Shown in pieces: positions 26,439-35,716 of a stretch of DNA of 64,000 bases (its first letter is position 1; each line of letters opens with the position of its first letter). The DNA is from Marinoscillum sp049115815 (GTDB lineage Bacteria; Bacteroidota; Bacteroidia; Cytophagales; Cyclobacteriaceae): NCBI GenBank assembly GCA_049115815.1, contig JAGDZO010000004.1, forward strand, positions 310,001 to 374,000, given 5' to 3'. A model generated the notes under the pieces. It saw only the letters and a list, made by a program, of their open reading frames with translations, searched no databases and was not told the DNA's origin. Made by a program: the position numbers and the translations under genes.

Positions 26439-26903
26439 ATGCAGCCTATTTACAAGAGAGTTTTATTGTTCGTTTTCGTATTGTTGATGCTTATTCAGGT
26501 ATTCCCGGGAGAGCGTCCAGCGGTCATTGAAAAAAACCCATCCGACATTCATCAAGAGGTATTGATTGATGATGAGGTCAGCAACATCCTAAAAACTTCT
26601 TGTTACGACTGCCATTCCAATGAGACAAAATATCCTTGGTATACGAATGTTGTTCCAGTCTCTTGGTTGATTAATCATGATGTAGAAGAAGGGAGAGAGG
26701 AACTCAACTTTTCCGAATGGGCTCAATACTCAGACAAGAGAAAGCATCACAAACTAGAAGAGTTGATAGAAGAAGTAGAAGAGGGTGAGATGCCTATGGA
26801 AGCATATACATTCATTCATCGGAGCACTAAGCTTAATGAGCAGCAAATTGCGGTTCTCACTCAATGGGCTAAAACTGAAATGTCTAAATTTGATTTAGAA
26901 TAA
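26439..26903 (+). CDS. Haem-binding-domain protein (c-type CxxCH)
   Basis: 154 residues from the ATG at 26439; an upstream in-frame TTG at 26415 overlaps the promoter box and is not preferred. A membrane anchor or signal segment occupies about residues 8-22. The periplasmic part is a Haem_bd-type domain with one c-haem site, C55-x-x-C58-H59, inside SCYDCHSNETKYPWYTNVVPVSWLI. Such single-haem domains also occur as parts of larger cytochromes. Maturation would need the Ccm proteins encoded at 56987-61465. Its partner and redox role are unknown. Confidence 0.87.
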   Translation: MQPIYKRVLLFVFVLLMLIQVFPGERPAVIEKNPSDIHQEVLIDDEVSNILKTSCYDCHSNETKYPWYTNVVPVSWLINHDVEEGREELNFSEWAQYSDKRKHHKLEELIEEVEEGEMPMEAYTFIHRSTKLNEQQIAVLTQWAKTEMSKFDLE

Positions 26904-26948
26904 TAAGCATAAAAAAAGCGACCTTGGTCGCTTTTTTTATGCTTATTA
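26901..26948. terminator. Bidirectional terminator, 23-bp perfect palindrome
   Basis: Arms 26901-26923 and 26926-26948 are perfect reverse complements separated by TT. The GC core is GCGACC/GGTCGC, flanked by A7 and T7. It includes the stop codon of the haem-binding-domain gene and ends 11 bases before the metK stop, serving both converging genes. Confidence 0.9.
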
Positions 26949-26958
26949 AATCGTTTGA

Positions 26959-28212
26959 TTATAGACCGAATGCATCTTTCACGGCATCCACAAAGTCTAA
27001 TTTTTCCCAAGTGAACGTCTCGAAAGTCATGGTTTTAGTTTCACCTTCACCGTTGGTGAAATCTCGAGTTACTTGCTCTGATATACGTCCCATGTGACCA
27101 TAGGCAGCAGCATCCTGATACATCGGATTTCTTAGCTGAAGTCTCGTTTCAATTCCATAAGGAGTCATATCGAAGATCTGCTCTACTTTTTTAGCAATCT
27201 CACCATCTGTTAAATCTACGTTGGCTGTGCCATATGTATCTACGAATATTCCCATTGGTTCTACTACACCTATCGCATAAGACACTTGCACTAGCACTTC
27301 CTTACAAAGTCCTGCGGCCACTAAGTTTTTAGCGATGTGACGCGTTGCATAAGCTGCAGATCTATCTACTTTGGACGGATCCTTACCTGAGAATGCACCA
27401 CCGCCATGAGCACCTTTCCCTCCGTAAGTATCGACGATAATTTTTCTGCCTGTAAGACCAGCATCACCATGAGGTCCTCCAATCACAAACTTACCCGTAG
27501 GATTGATGTGGTATTTGATGTCATCGGTAAACAATGCTTGAATCTCAGGTGAAAGCTGCGCTTTGACTCTTGGGATCAATATGGAAACAATGTCTTCTTT
27601 AATTTTCGCGAGCATTTTTGACTCTTCATCAAAGTCATCATGCTGAGTGGATAACACAATAGCGACAATTCTTATTGGTTGATTGTCGTCAGAGTACTCA
27701 ATAGTCACTTGGGATTTAGCATCAGGTCTCAAGTAACCAATCTCGCTTCCATCTCGCCTCATGGCTGCCAGTTCGATGAGCATACGGTGCGAAATGTCCA
27801 ATGCCAAAGGCATGTAATTCTCAGTCTCATCGGTAGCATATCCGAACATCATGCCTTGATCTCCAGCACCTTGTAGCTTTGGGTCTTGCTTATCTACTCC
27901 TTGGTTGATATCGGGTGATTGTTCATGTATCGCAGATAGAATCCCACATGAGTTTGCCTCAAACATGTATTCAGATTTTGTGTATCCTATTTTTCGGATC
28001 ACGTCTCTCGCCAAATTCTGAACGTCCAAATAGGTTTTGGACTTCACTTCACCAGCTAATACTACCTGGCCAGTGGTTACTAGCGTTTCACACGCCACCT
28101 TGGATTGTGGATCAAAGGCTAGAAAATGATCGACTAATGAGTCGGATATTTGATCTGCGATCTTGTCCGGGTGGCCTTCCGATACAGATTCTGACGTAAA
28201 TAAGTATGACAT
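26959..28212 (-). CDS. metK: S-adenosylmethionine synthetase
   Basis: Makes SAM from methionine and ATP. 417 residues, normal length. Signature segments are SEGHPDKIADQISD, GAGDQGMMFGYA and the P-loop-like GGGAFSGKDPSKVDRSAAYA. ATG at 28210-28212. A TAAATTTG box lies 24 bases upstream, so it probably has its own transcript. The 59-base spacer to the methylase gene is too short for a SAM riboswitch and I see none. Confidence 0.97.
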   Translation of the reverse strand: MSYLFTSESVSEGHPDKIADQISDSLVDHFLAFDPQSKVACETLVTTGQVVLAGEVKSKTYLDVQNLARDVIRKIGYTKSEYMFEANSCGILSAIHEQSPDINQGVDKQDPKLQGAGDQGMMFGYATDETENYMPLALDISHRMLIELAAMRRDGSEIGYLRPDAKSQVTIEYSDDNQPIRIVAIVLSTQHDDFDEESKMLAKIKEDIVSILIPRVKAQLSPEIQALFTDDIKYHINPTGKFVIGGPHGDAGLTGRKIIVDTYGGKGAHGGGAFSGKDPSKVDRSAAYATRHIAKNLVAAGLCKEVLVQVSYAIGVVEPMGIFVDTYGTANVDLTDGEIAKKVEQIFDMTPYGIETRLQLRNPMYQDAAAYGHMGRISEQVTRDFTNGEGETKTMTFETFTWEKLDFVDAVKDAFGL

Positions 28213-28235
28213 ATTGTTATTGCGTTATGGGCTGG

Positions 28236-28243
28236 CAAATTTA
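28236..28243 (-). promoter_or_regulatory. Candidate metK promoter (-7 box TAAATTTG)
   Basis: Exact TAnnTTTG match on minus. A TTG (complement at 28266-28268) lies 22 bases further upstream and may act as a -33 element. Leader about 17 bases. Confidence 0.5.
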
Positions 28244-28271
28244 TGATTTTAAGCCAATTCTCTTCAATGAT

Positions 28272-28985
28272 TTAGGAGAAATGACCTATACAAAATACAG
28301 TGGGGATTTTGTGGAGATCAAATTCACTTTTTTTCCAAGCTCTTACCGTCTGGGTCCGAATAAATTCTTTTGCGCCAAAGGCATCAGAAGTGACACTAAG
28401 TAATGTGTGATTGTCAAGGTGATCCAGCAAATCGTCCATCAGACTCATATTCCTAAAAGGAGTTTCCATAAACACTTGCGTGTATTTAGTATTGTTCAGT
28501 TGAGTTTGGAGGCCTTTGATTCTAGCTATTCTTTCAGCTCGTTGAATAGGCAAATAGCCATTGAAGCTAAACTGCTGTCCGCTAAAGCCCGAGTTGATCA
28601 CAGCAGTCATGATAGACGATGGCCCGGGTAATGGAATCACTTGCAGTCCGTGTTGATGAGCGAATCTTACGGCCAGACTTCCGGGATCAGCCAATCCAGG
28701 CAGTCCTGCTTCTGACATGATACCCACATTTCTGCCTTGCAAAACCTCCTGCATAAGTTCGTGAACTTGGTCAGCGCTGGTTTTTTTGTCCAGTTGCTCG
28801 AAAGTAAGAGTAGGTATATCTAGTCCTAACTTTAGGCTACTGATAAACCTTCTAGCCGTTCGGATATTCTCAACAAGATAATAATCAGTGTGCTTCACAA
28901 TGTCGAGCACCATTGGTGCTAGAAATTTTGCATCGTTATTTTCTGAGAGGTAAGTGGGAATGAGATAGATTTTTCCTTTTGGCAT
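28272..28985 (-). CDS. SAM-dependent methyltransferase, RsmI/tetrapyrrole-methylase family
   Basis: 237 residues with the tetrapyrrole-methylase fold: an N-terminal LIPTYLSEN strand, the GIMSEAGLPGLADPGS loop and the PLPGPSSIMTAVINSGFSG loop, which bind SAM. RsmI proper 2'-O-methylates C1402 of 16S rRNA and is usually about 280 residues. This shorter form with YLPIQRAER is the common Bacteroidota variant, so the rRNA target is probable but not certain. ATG at 28983-28985, one base after the hydrolase stop, in a pdxJ-hydrolase-methylase operon. Confidence 0.85.
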   Translation of the reverse strand: MPKGKIYLIPTYLSENNDAKFLAPMVLDIVKHTDYYLVENIRTARRFISSLKLGLDIPTLTFEQLDKKTSADQVHELMQEVLQGRNVGIMSEAGLPGLADPGSLAVRFAHQHGLQVIPLPGPSSIMTAVINSGFSGQQFSFNGYLPIQRAERIARIKGLQTQLNNTKYTQVFMETPFRNMSLMDDLLDHLDNHTLLSVTSDAFGAKEFIRTQTVRAWKKSEFDLHKIPTVFCIGHFS

Positions 28986-28986
28986 A

Positions 28987-29760
28987 TTAGTTTGAGGTAG
29001 AGAGAAATTCTATAACGAGTTTCTGAAGTTCCTGTGGTTTTTCTGCGTGTACCCAATGGCCTGCACCTTCTATCATTTTCACTTGTGAATTAGGAAAATG
29101 TGTTTTGATCAAAGAATGATCTGAGGCTTGGATGTAATCGCTTTTCGCTCCGCCAATAAATAAAGTTTCACCAGGAAAGAGCGATTCAGATGGTAGTGGA
29201 CGGCCTATTTCAGATATATTCTTTTCAATGACTCCAAGGTTTATTTTCCAGGCAAATTGACCACCCACTCTGGTTAAGTTTTTCAAAATGAATTGTCTCA
29301 CTCCAAAATTGGGAATGACAGTAGCCATCTGTTCATCAGCATCCTTGCGAGTTTGTAGCTGTTCTAAATTTATAGAATGGAAACCTTCAAAAATTTGACT
29401 ATGATGCGGTGGATATTCGCGAGGGGTGATATCTACTATGATTAGTTTTTTTACCAGATCAGGGTAGTTTGTTGCGAAAGTCATCGCTACTTTACCCCCC
29501 ATAGAATGTCCCAGAAGGTTAATGGACGATAAATTTTCTGCTTCCATCAATGCTTTGATATCTTCAGCCATCACTTCATAGTTCATTTCATCGCTATGAT
29601 CTGATGAGCCATGATTTCTTTGATCTATAAGATAAACTTTATGGTATTGAGCCAACTCCTTACCTACAGTTTGCCAATTATCTGATGATCCAAAAACACC
29701 ATGTAAAATGAACATTGGGTCACCTTCGCCAAGCACTCTAAAGTTTAATTTCATACCCAT
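28987..29760 (-). CDS. Alpha/beta-fold hydrolase (YbfF-like esterase)
   Basis: 257 residues. The HG motif is in MFILHGVFGSSDNW, the nucleophile elbow is GHSMGG, the acid is probably the D of GGAKSDYI, and the histidine is in EGAGHWVHAEKP. This matches small acyl-CoA or carboxyl esterases such as YbfF; the natural substrate is not evident. The ATG at 29758-29760 abuts the pdxJ stop, and a second ATG two codons in is equally possible. Translational coupling to pdxJ is likely. Confidence 0.88.
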   Translation of the reverse strand: MGMKLNFRVLGEGDPMFILHGVFGSSDNWQTVGKELAQYHKVYLIDQRNHGSSDHSDEMNYEVMAEDIKALMEAENLSSINLLGHSMGGKVAMTFATNYPDLVKKLIIVDITPREYPPHHSQIFEGFHSINLEQLQTRKDADEQMATVIPNFGVRQFILKNLTRVGGQFAWKINLGVIEKNISEIGRPLPSESLFPGETLFIGGAKSDYIQASDHSLIKTHFPNSQVKMIEGAGHWVHAEKPQELQKLVIEFLSTSN

Positions 29761-30477
29761 TTACTTCTGAAGTTTTCGTAAATACATTTGAACAGTGTTT
29801 TCGAGACCATAGTATAAGGCATCAGCGATCAGAGCATGACCTATGGAAACCTCTGCCAATCCAGGAACATGTTTCTTGAAAAACTCAAGGTTTCGCAAAT
29901 CGAGATCGTGACCAGCGTTAATGCCTAGACCAATTGATTGAGCCAACTCCGCAGCTTGCTTATATGCTTTTACAGCATCTTCTGGATCACTCAGATAGTT
30001 CACTGCATAAGGTTCTGTATACAACTCTATTCGATCGGTACCAATGGCCTTTGCACCTTCTACCATCAAATCATCAGGATCAACAAACACAGAAACTCTA
30101 ACTCCCCAACTTTTTATTTGAGTGATGATCTTTGTTAACTGTTCTCTGTTAGCGACAGTATTCCATCCCGCATTAGAGGTGAGCACATCTGGTCCATCCG
30201 GCACCAATGTGGCCTGAGCTGGCCTCACTTTCTCTATGATTTCCATAAACCGATCATCCGGATAGCCTTCAATGTTAAACTCTGTTTTGACCACTTCTTT
30301 TAGCTCCATCACATCCGAATATCGGATATGTCTTTCGTCTGGTCTTGGATGAACAGTGATGCCTTCTGCTCCAAACCTCTCACAATCTTGAGCTACTTGG
30401 ATTACATTAGGGTTATTGCCACCTCTCGCATTTCGAAGAGTTGCAATTTTGTTGATGTTTACGCTAAGTTTGGTCAT
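29761..30477 (-). CDS. pdxJ: Pyridoxine 5'-phosphate synthase
   Basis: Condenses 1-deoxyxylulose 5-phosphate with 3-amino-2-oxopropyl phosphate in the DXP-dependent vitamin B6 pathway. 238 residues, a TIM barrel. Characteristic segments are LSVNINKIATLRNARGG, GITVHPRPDERHI and GLGINAGHDL. ATG at 30475-30477. It is the first gene of the minus operon with the hydrolase and methylase, and diverges from yqeY across 47 bases in which I could not identify an exact promoter box. Confidence 0.96.
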   Translation of the reverse strand: MTKLSVNINKIATLRNARGGNNPNVIQVAQDCERFGAEGITVHPRPDERHIRYSDVMELKEVVKTEFNIEGYPDDRFMEIIEKVRPAQATLVPDGPDVLTSNAGWNTVANREQLTKIITQIKSWGVRVSVFVDPDDLMVEGAKAIGTDRIELYTEPYAVNYLSDPEDAVKAYKQAAELAQSIGLGINAGHDLDLRNLEFFKKHVPGLAEVSIGHALIADALYYGLENTVQMYLRKLQK

Positions 30478-30524
30478 TGAAATAAAGCCGAATAAACGGC
30501 AAATTTGTTTATAAAAAATAGAAT

Positions 30525-30974
30525 ATGAGTCTAAAAACGAAAATAGAGGGAGAGATTAAGCAGGCAATGCTCAACAAGGATAAAGAACGATTGACTCCAC
30601 TTAGAGCGATTAAAGCGTTGATACTGCTAGCAGAATCTGAAAAGGGCGCAGGAGATGGAATTTCGGATGATGCGGAGATGAAGCTTTTGACCAAAGCGGC
30701 CAAGCAAAGAAGAGACTCACTAGAAATCTATAAGGAGCAAGGTCGAGAAGACTTGGCCGAAAAAGAATCCAAAGAACTCAAAGTCATTGAAGAATTTTTG
30801 CCAAAGCAAATGACTCAGGAAGAGCTGGAAGAAGCCCTGAAGACGTTAATCGAAGAAGTTGGTGCTACAGGACCACAGGATATGGGTAAAGTAATGGGTG
30901 CTGCGACTAAAAAGTTTGCAGGGAAAGCTGACGGCAAAACGATCTCTATGCTCACCAAACAATTGCTCAGCTAA
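30525..30974 (+). CDS. GatB/YqeY-domain protein
   Basis: 149 residues, entirely a YqeY domain: MSLKTKIEGEIKQAMLNKDKERLTPLRAIKALI, then EFLPKQMTQEELE and the C-terminal DMGKVMGAATKKFAGKADGKTIS. The domain resembles the tRNA-binding tail of GatB amidotransferase, but stand-alone proteins have no proven reaction. ATG at 30525. cvpA begins three bases after its stop, so the two are co-transcribed. Confidence 0.92.
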   Translation: MSLKTKIEGEIKQAMLNKDKERLTPLRAIKALILLAESEKGAGDGISDDAEMKLLTKAAKQRRDSLEIYKEQGREDLAEKESKELKVIEEFLPKQMTQEELEEALKTLIEEVGATGPQDMGKVMGAATKKFAGKADGKTISMLTKQLLS

Positions 30975-30977
30975 AAA

Positions 30978-31517
30978 GTGAATTATCTCGATATCTTTTT
31001 TCTTGTTGTTTTTGCTATTGGAGCCATCAAGGGATATATGAAAGGACTCATCGTGGAGATTTTTTCGTTTCTCGCTTTTTTTGTGGGTCTTTTTGTAGCC
31101 ATTGAGCTGACCATTCCCGTAGCGACTAAGTTTTTCAATACGAGTGATTATTTCCAATTGCTAACGATAGCTGTGTTCGTTGGCCTTTTCTTAGTTGCCG
31201 TGCTGATTATCAATTTAGGGGCGAAAACCATCAAGAAAGTTGTTGACTTAACATTTTTGGGTTTTTTGGATAATATCTTGGGTTCGGTTGCGGGAATATT
31301 CAAATGGGCATTTATAGTGAGCGTGTTTTTCTGGGTGTTTGATAGTATTGGCGTGCAGCTACCGCTGGATCAGTCAGAAGAGTCAGTTATTTATCCAGCA
31401 ATTGAGTCACTTGGGCCAAAAACATTCGAGATTTTGGGAGAAATACTACCATTTTTGCAAGACATGATTGACTCACTGAAGAGTATCGGAAACGGAAGTC
31501 AGCCTTCCTTTGTTTGA
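30978..31517 (+). CDS. CvpA family membrane protein
   Basis: 179 residues with about four membrane segments. The N-terminus NYLDIFFLVVFAIGAIKGYMKGLIVEIFSF is the standard CvpA/colicin V production signature. CvpA homologues are linked to envelope integrity, with no known enzymatic activity. The start is GTG at 30978, three bases after the yqeY stop. The C-terminal 40 residues look soluble. Confidence 0.88.
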   Translation: MNYLDIFFLVVFAIGAIKGYMKGLIVEIFSFLAFFVGLFVAIELTIPVATKFFNTSDYFQLLTIAVFVGLFLVAVLIINLGAKTIKKVVDLTFLGFLDNILGSVAGIFKWAFIVSVFFWVFDSIGVQLPLDQSEESVIYPAIESLGPKTFEILGEILPFLQDMIDSLKSIGNGSQPSFV

Positions 31518-31548
31518 TAGTGAATCTTTTTGATTAATTTATTGAATT

Positions 31549-32307
31549 ATGGAAATCAAAGAAAAAAGCGGATTTAGCTATATAGACGAAGGAGAGGGAG
31601 AAGTGCTGTTGCTTTTGCATGGGTTATTTGGTGCATTGAGTAATTGGGACAAAGTCGTGAAGAAGTTTTCGAAGGAATATCGTGTGATAATTCCTTTGCT
31701 TCCTATCTATACCATGCCTGTAAGAGAGGCTGGATTAACTTCACTTAATAAGTTTGTCGAAGATTTTGTAGCCATGATGAACCTTGACGAGGTAAATATC
31801 ATCGGTAATTCGCTCGGAGGACATGTCGGGTTAATTTTCACATTGAAGAATGAGTCCAAAGTAAAGCGACTGATTCTGACTGGTAGTTCAGGATTGTTTG
31901 AAAATGCTATGGGAGGATCATATCCTCGACGTGGATCATATGAATATATCCAGGAGCGAGTAGCATATACGTTTTACGACCCAAAGACAGCCACTAAGGA
32001 ATTGGTAGATGAGGTATTCGAAACGACCAAGAGCATTCCGAAAGCGCTGAGAATAGTGGCCATCGCCAAATCGGCTCAGCGTAATAACATGGCTGAGGAG
32101 ATAACAAATATCAAAGCACCGACGTTGCTTATTTGGGGATTGAATGATACCATCACTCCTCCTTATGTGGCTCACGAATTTGATCGATTGATTCCCAATA
32201 CTACTTTGAGATTTATTGACAAATGTTGTCATGCCCCTATGATGGAGCGCCCAGATGAATTCAATGAAATTCTCTATAATTACTTAAGTCAAGAAGTAGC
32301 CGTATGA
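31549..32307 (+). CDS. Alpha/beta-fold hydrolase
   Basis: 252 residues. The oxyanion HG lies in LLLLHGLFGALSNWD, the nucleophile serine in GNSLGG, the acid in IWGLNDTITPP and the histidine in CCHAPMMERPDEF, so the triad is complete. It differs from the hydrolase at 28987 and looks like a general lipase/esterase or C-C hydrolase-type protein of unknown substrate. ATG at 31549. Its stop overlaps the ATG of the CBS gene (ATGA at 32304-32307). Confidence 0.88.
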   Translation: MEIKEKSGFSYIDEGEGEVLLLLHGLFGALSNWDKVVKKFSKEYRVIIPLLPIYTMPVREAGLTSLNKFVEDFVAMMNLDEVNIIGNSLGGHVGLIFTLKNESKVKRLILTGSSGLFENAMGGSYPRRGSYEYIQERVAYTFYDPKTATKELVDEVFETTKSIPKALRIVAIAKSAQRNNMAEEITNIKAPTLLIWGLNDTITPPYVAHEFDRLIPNTTLRFIDKCCHAPMMERPDEFNEILYNYLSQEVAV

Positions 32308-32969
32308 TAGCCAAAGAGCTGATAAACTATATGATCCCGCCACTGAAGCCCAGCGACAATGTCTCTAAGGCTCAGCGTTGGATGGATGAGATGCGTTTGT
32401 CTGAGCTGCCCGTGGTTAAGGACGGAGAATTTTTAGGTTTTATCAACGAACAGTTGCTGTTTGATGATTCAGTACCATCTTCAGAGGTAGGTGACTACCC
32501 TTTAGTTGGTAAAGAGTGCTTTGCCATAGAAGCCAACCACTATTTTGAGATTCTCAAGGTTTCCAATGAGCAAGGTTTCAAAATGGTGGCGATCCTTGAT
32601 GATGTCAATCAATATCAGGGTGTGGTATCTACCCAAGACATTGTTGAAGCTTTTGCTAGAAATGCATCAGTCGCAGTGCCGGGAGCTATACTAGGTATTC
32701 GATTAAAAATAAATGATTATTCGTTATCTGAAATTAGTAGAATTGTTGAGAACAATAATGCCAAAATTCTCAGTAGCTATATTGGACCTCATGCACTGGA
32801 TCCTGAAGACCTCATGCTTACTTTGAAACTCAACCAGGAAGAGGTGACTTATATAAAAGTATCTCTTGAGCAGAATGGATTTGTGGTCGAAAGTTTATTT
32901 TCTTCTAAAGAATCGAACAACCTCGAATTAGAGCGAATTGATTCATTGATGAACTATCTGAAGATCTAA
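32304..32969 (+). CDS. Paired CBS-domain protein with C-terminal ACT-like region
   Basis: 221 residues. Two CBS motifs (LKPSDNVSKAQRWMDEMRLSELPVV and YQGVVSTQDIVEAF) form one Bateman module over about residues 1-125. A C-terminal stretch (GIRLKINDYSLSEISRIVENNNAKIL) resembles an ACT fold, giving an AcuB-like layout. It probably senses an adenine nucleotide. It is commonly found directly before nadK in Bacteroidota, as here with three bases between, suggesting a regulatory link with NAD(P) metabolism or with the envelope genes after it. Confidence 0.85.
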   Translation: MIAKELINYMIPPLKPSDNVSKAQRWMDEMRLSELPVVKDGEFLGFINEQLLFDDSVPSSEVGDYPLVGKECFAIEANHYFEILKVSNEQGFKMVAILDDVNQYQGVVSTQDIVEAFARNASVAVPGAILGIRLKINDYSLSEISRIVENNNAKILSSYIGPHALDPEDLMLTLKLNQEEVTYIKVSLEQNGFVVESLFSSKESNNLELERIDSLMNYLKI

Positions 32970-32972
32970 AAG

Positions 32973-33848
32973 GTGAGTAAAGTTGCGCTACATGGACGTA
33001 GAATCAATGATGACTCGGTTGTATTTGTCCAGAACATTCTTCAAATATTAGAGAACCATTCAAAGGACATTTTTTTTAGTCCAGAATTGTCAGATTTACT
33101 GAAAGCAAAGGGAGTTTTCGCTGATTTCCCAATCTATACACCGAGAGAAAATATGGAATCCTTTGAGGTGATATTGAGCCTTGGAGGTGACGGTACACTC
33201 TTGGACACACTGACCCATGTGGGTGATACCCAACTTCCAATATTGGGGATAAACCTGGGGCGGTTAGGATTTTTAGCGGTTATCTCCAAAGACAATATTG
33301 ATGTTGCATTGGAGTCATATTTTCAAGGAAAATATGAATATGACGATCGGTCATTGCTTTTTCTAGATAGTCCTACTGAGGTTTTTGGAGATGGAGCTTT
33401 CGCATTGAATGAATTTGCCATATTGAGAAAGGACACCTCTTCCATGATTGTGGTGAAATGTTTTGTCGACGGGGAGTTTCTCAATACTTACTGGGCAGAC
33501 GGACTAATGATAGCAACACCTACTGGCTCCACGGGCTATTCTCTGAGCTGTGGAGGGCCAGTGATTATGCCCAATACCAAGAACTTTATCATAACTCCCA
33601 TAAGTCCCCATAATCTGAATGTAAGGCCGCTTATCATTCCTGAGAATAGCGAGTTAATGCTCCAAGTAGAGTCTTCCAACCCTTCATATCAAGTATCGAT
33701 GGATTCCCGATCAGTGTCTGTCGAGGAAATATTGGAGTTTAGAATAAAAAAAGCTCCCTTTCCATGTAGATTGATTAAGATTAACGGAAGCTCCTTTCTG
33801 GATACCCTTAGAGGTAAACTTACATGGGGCTTAGATAAGAGAAACTAA
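32973..33848 (+). CDS. nadK: NAD kinase
   Basis: Phosphorylates NAD to NADP. 291 residues. The GGDGT signature is at 71-75 and is followed by GINLGRLGFLA; the second diagnostic block is TPTGSTGYSLSCGGP. The start is GTG at 32973, preceded by an AAAGG run. It is the last gene before a new -7 box, so the downstream barrels may be transcribed both by read-through and separately. Confidence 0.95.
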   Translation: MSKVALHGRRINDDSVVFVQNILQILENHSKDIFFSPELSDLLKAKGVFADFPIYTPRENMESFEVILSLGGDGTLLDTLTHVGDTQLPILGINLGRLGFLAVISKDNIDVALESYFQGKYEYDDRSLLFLDSPTEVFGDGAFALNEFAILRKDTSSMIVVKCFVDGEFLNTYWADGLMIATPTGSTGYSLSCGGPVIMPNTKNFIITPISPHNLNVRPLIIPENSELMLQVESSNPSYQVSMDSRSVSVEEILEFRIKKAPFPCRLIKINGSSFLDTLRGKLTWGLDKRN

Positions 33849-33878
33849 GAATTTTCATCAAATTAGACCAACCAGCGT

Positions 33879-33886
33879 TATCTTTG
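33879..33886 (+). promoter_or_regulatory. Candidate -7 box (TATCTTTG) for the DUF6089 / uppS / bamA run
   Basis: Exact TAnnTTTG match 20 bases before the ATG at 33907. The -33 region is poor (TTT 23 bases upstream). Confidence 0.45.
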
Positions 33887-33906
33887 TATGTCAAGATTAT
33901 AGTTAA

Positions 33907-34998
33907 ATGAAAGCAAGAAGTCTATTTATTCTATTTTTGGGTGGCCTATTTGTCTTTTGTTCTTTGGATTCCGAAGCACAACGGAACAACAAATACAAAA
34001 AGCAGAAAAGCAAAAACAAATCCATGTCTAAGTATCATGGAGGATCTGTGGGGGGTAAGTTTCGACCATATCAATTCGCTTCTTTTAACATCAATGCCCT
34101 CAACTATTATGGAGATTTAGCGCCGGTCAATAGAGCGGCGAGTACGGATGTTTCTTTCACAAGGCCTGGTTTTGGTGGGAATATTGGATATAAATTCTCT
34201 GCATATGGTGCTTTCAGAGCAGGTTTTAATTATGGACGTATTAAAGGAGATGACATCACTTCTGATCCGGCAGATCCAGATTCTTATGGAAGGTATTTAC
34301 GGAATGCGAGCTTTAGGAGTGACATTAAAGAATTTCATATGGGGTTTGAATGGTATTTCATTCCCAATTATGGAGGGCCAAATGTTCGGAAGCCAATAAA
34401 TTTTTACCTTTTTGTAGGTGCAGCAGTTTTTCATCATGAGCCTAAAGGACTTGTGCCTGACTTAGATTATACCACAGGTGGAGTGGATCCCGCACCGCAA
34501 GCTGGCGAATGGGTTTCTCTAAGAAAGCTTGGTACCGAGGGACAATTAATTGCAGATTTTGGCGTTAAAAAATACAGTCCTATTCAATTCTCAATTCCGA
34601 TAGCTCTGGGGGCTAAATTAAGACTTCCCGGACCTTTCGACCTTGGTTTGGAATTTGGCTATAGATATTTGTTTACAGACTATATAGATGATGTGAGTGG
34701 AGTGTATGTGCCATTTGACCAATTTACAGATCCTTTGGCTAGAATAATGTCAGACAGAAGCGCAGAGCCTGTGGCCTACTGGAGTGGAGTGAGTAGAGGT
34801 GGCGTCAATGTAGCACCAAACACCCTGTCTGATGGTGTTGATTATTATGGAGCTGTTGATTTGGGAGGGGGACGTATCTCTCCAGAGATTCCTTCAAGAA
34901 GAGGAAACCCAGAAGACAATGACATGATTTTTATGACTACCCTTAAGCTCACCATGCTGATTGGTGAGGGCCACAGATCATCTGGTAAATTCAGATAA
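33907..34998 (+). CDS. DUF6089 family outer-membrane beta-barrel protein (first copy)
   Basis: 363 residues. A signal peptide ends at about residue 24 (DSEAQ). It is followed by a short basic stretch rich in Lys and Asn, then alternating strands typical of an OmpA-like eight-stranded barrel, beginning FASFNINALNYYGDLAPVN. The family is confined to Bacteroidota and usually lies just before uppS-bamA. Its role is unknown. Compared with the second copy it has the basic insert after the signal and longer loops. ATG at 33907. Confidence 0.82.
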   Translation: MKARSLFILFLGGLFVFCSLDSEAQRNNKYKKQKSKNKSMSKYHGGSVGGKFRPYQFASFNINALNYYGDLAPVNRAASTDVSFTRPGFGGNIGYKFSAYGAFRAGFNYGRIKGDDITSDPADPDSYGRYLRNASFRSDIKEFHMGFEWYFIPNYGGPNVRKPINFYLFVGAAVFHHEPKGLVPDLDYTTGGVDPAPQAGEWVSLRKLGTEGQLIADFGVKKYSPIQFSIPIALGAKLRLPGPFDLGLEFGYRYLFTDYIDDVSGVYVPFDQFTDPLARIMSDRSAEPVAYWSGVSRGGVNVAPNTLSDGVDYYGAVDLGGGRISPEIPSRRGNPEDNDMIFMTTLKLTMLIGEGHRSSGKFR

Positions 34999-35002
34999 CC
35001 CA

Positions 35003-35716
35003 TTGATAAAAAGACTTTTTTTCATTTTACTATTTTCCCCACTTTTTGCTCAAGCTCAGTTTTTGGAGTTTGGTGGAGGTATTGGGGCTGCCAATTATAC
35101 TGGTGATCTAAACGGTGTACCCCGTTTGTTGGAAAGCAAACTCATGGGTAATGCCATCTACAGAATGAATTTTTCTGATGTTTTTAGCATTCGGTTTAGT
35201 GGAGCCATGGGTAAAATATCAGGTAATGACCAAAGCCCGATTGACGTTCTAGGTGAGTTTCGAGATCATAGCTTTAGTCATTTGCTCATAGAGGGGAGCA
35301 TGGCCTTTGAATATCATTTCCTGAGCTACAGAAATGAAAAACAACGAAATCGGTTCGCGCCATACGCTATGGTAGGTTTTGGAATTGCCAATGTAAGAAA
35401 CGTGCAGCGCACTTACGAGGATTTCAACAATCTACAGGCTGTAATTCCCATGGGTGGAGGGGTAAAGTATATGCTTTCAAAGAGACTAACTCTGACTGGA
35501 GAATTGGGAGCTAGGAAGACGTTTTTTGATTATTTGGATGGCATCTCAGACAATGACGTCCAAATCAAGCAGAGTTATCAATTTGGCAACCCAAATGATG
35601 ATGACTGGTACTTTTTTACTACAGTGAGCCTCACATATGTGCTATATAAAATTCCATGTCCTTTCGCATATGTGCCTAACAGATCCATACTTAATAGGAT
35701 CCATCCGTATCGTTAG
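35003..35716 (+). CDS. DUF6089 family outer-membrane beta-barrel protein (second copy)
   Basis: 237 residues when started at TTG 35003. This gives a clean signal peptide, IKRLFFILLFSPLFAQAQ, five bases after the previous stop. A longer frame from 34961 would put 14 polar residues before it. The mature part opens FLEFGGGIGAANYTGDLNG, the family's usual first strand, and ends with a proline/cysteine-containing tail (KIPCPFAYVPN). It is paralogous to the preceding barrel. Function unknown. Confidence 0.8.
   Translation: MIKRLFFILLFSPLFAQAQFLEFGGGIGAANYTGDLNGVPRLLESKLMGNAIYRMNFSDVFSIRFSGAMGKISGNDQSPIDVLGEFRDHSFSHLLIEGSMAFEYHFLSYRNEKQRNRFAPYAMVGFGIANVRNVQRTYEDFNNLQAVIPMGGGVKYMLSKRLTLTGELGARKTFFDYLDGISDNDVQIKQSYQFGNPNDDDWYFFTTVSLTYVLYKIPCPFAYVPNRSILNRIHPYR

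Noticed and set aside
28213..28271. SAM riboswitch upstream of metK
   Set aside because: The gap is only 59 bases, and none of the junction or kink-turn features of SAM-I-type elements is visible.
33907..35716. The two DUF6089 genes as one gene split by a frameshift
   Set aside because: Each has its own signal peptide and its own first-strand motif (ALNYYGDL and AANYTGDL), so they are tandem paralogues.
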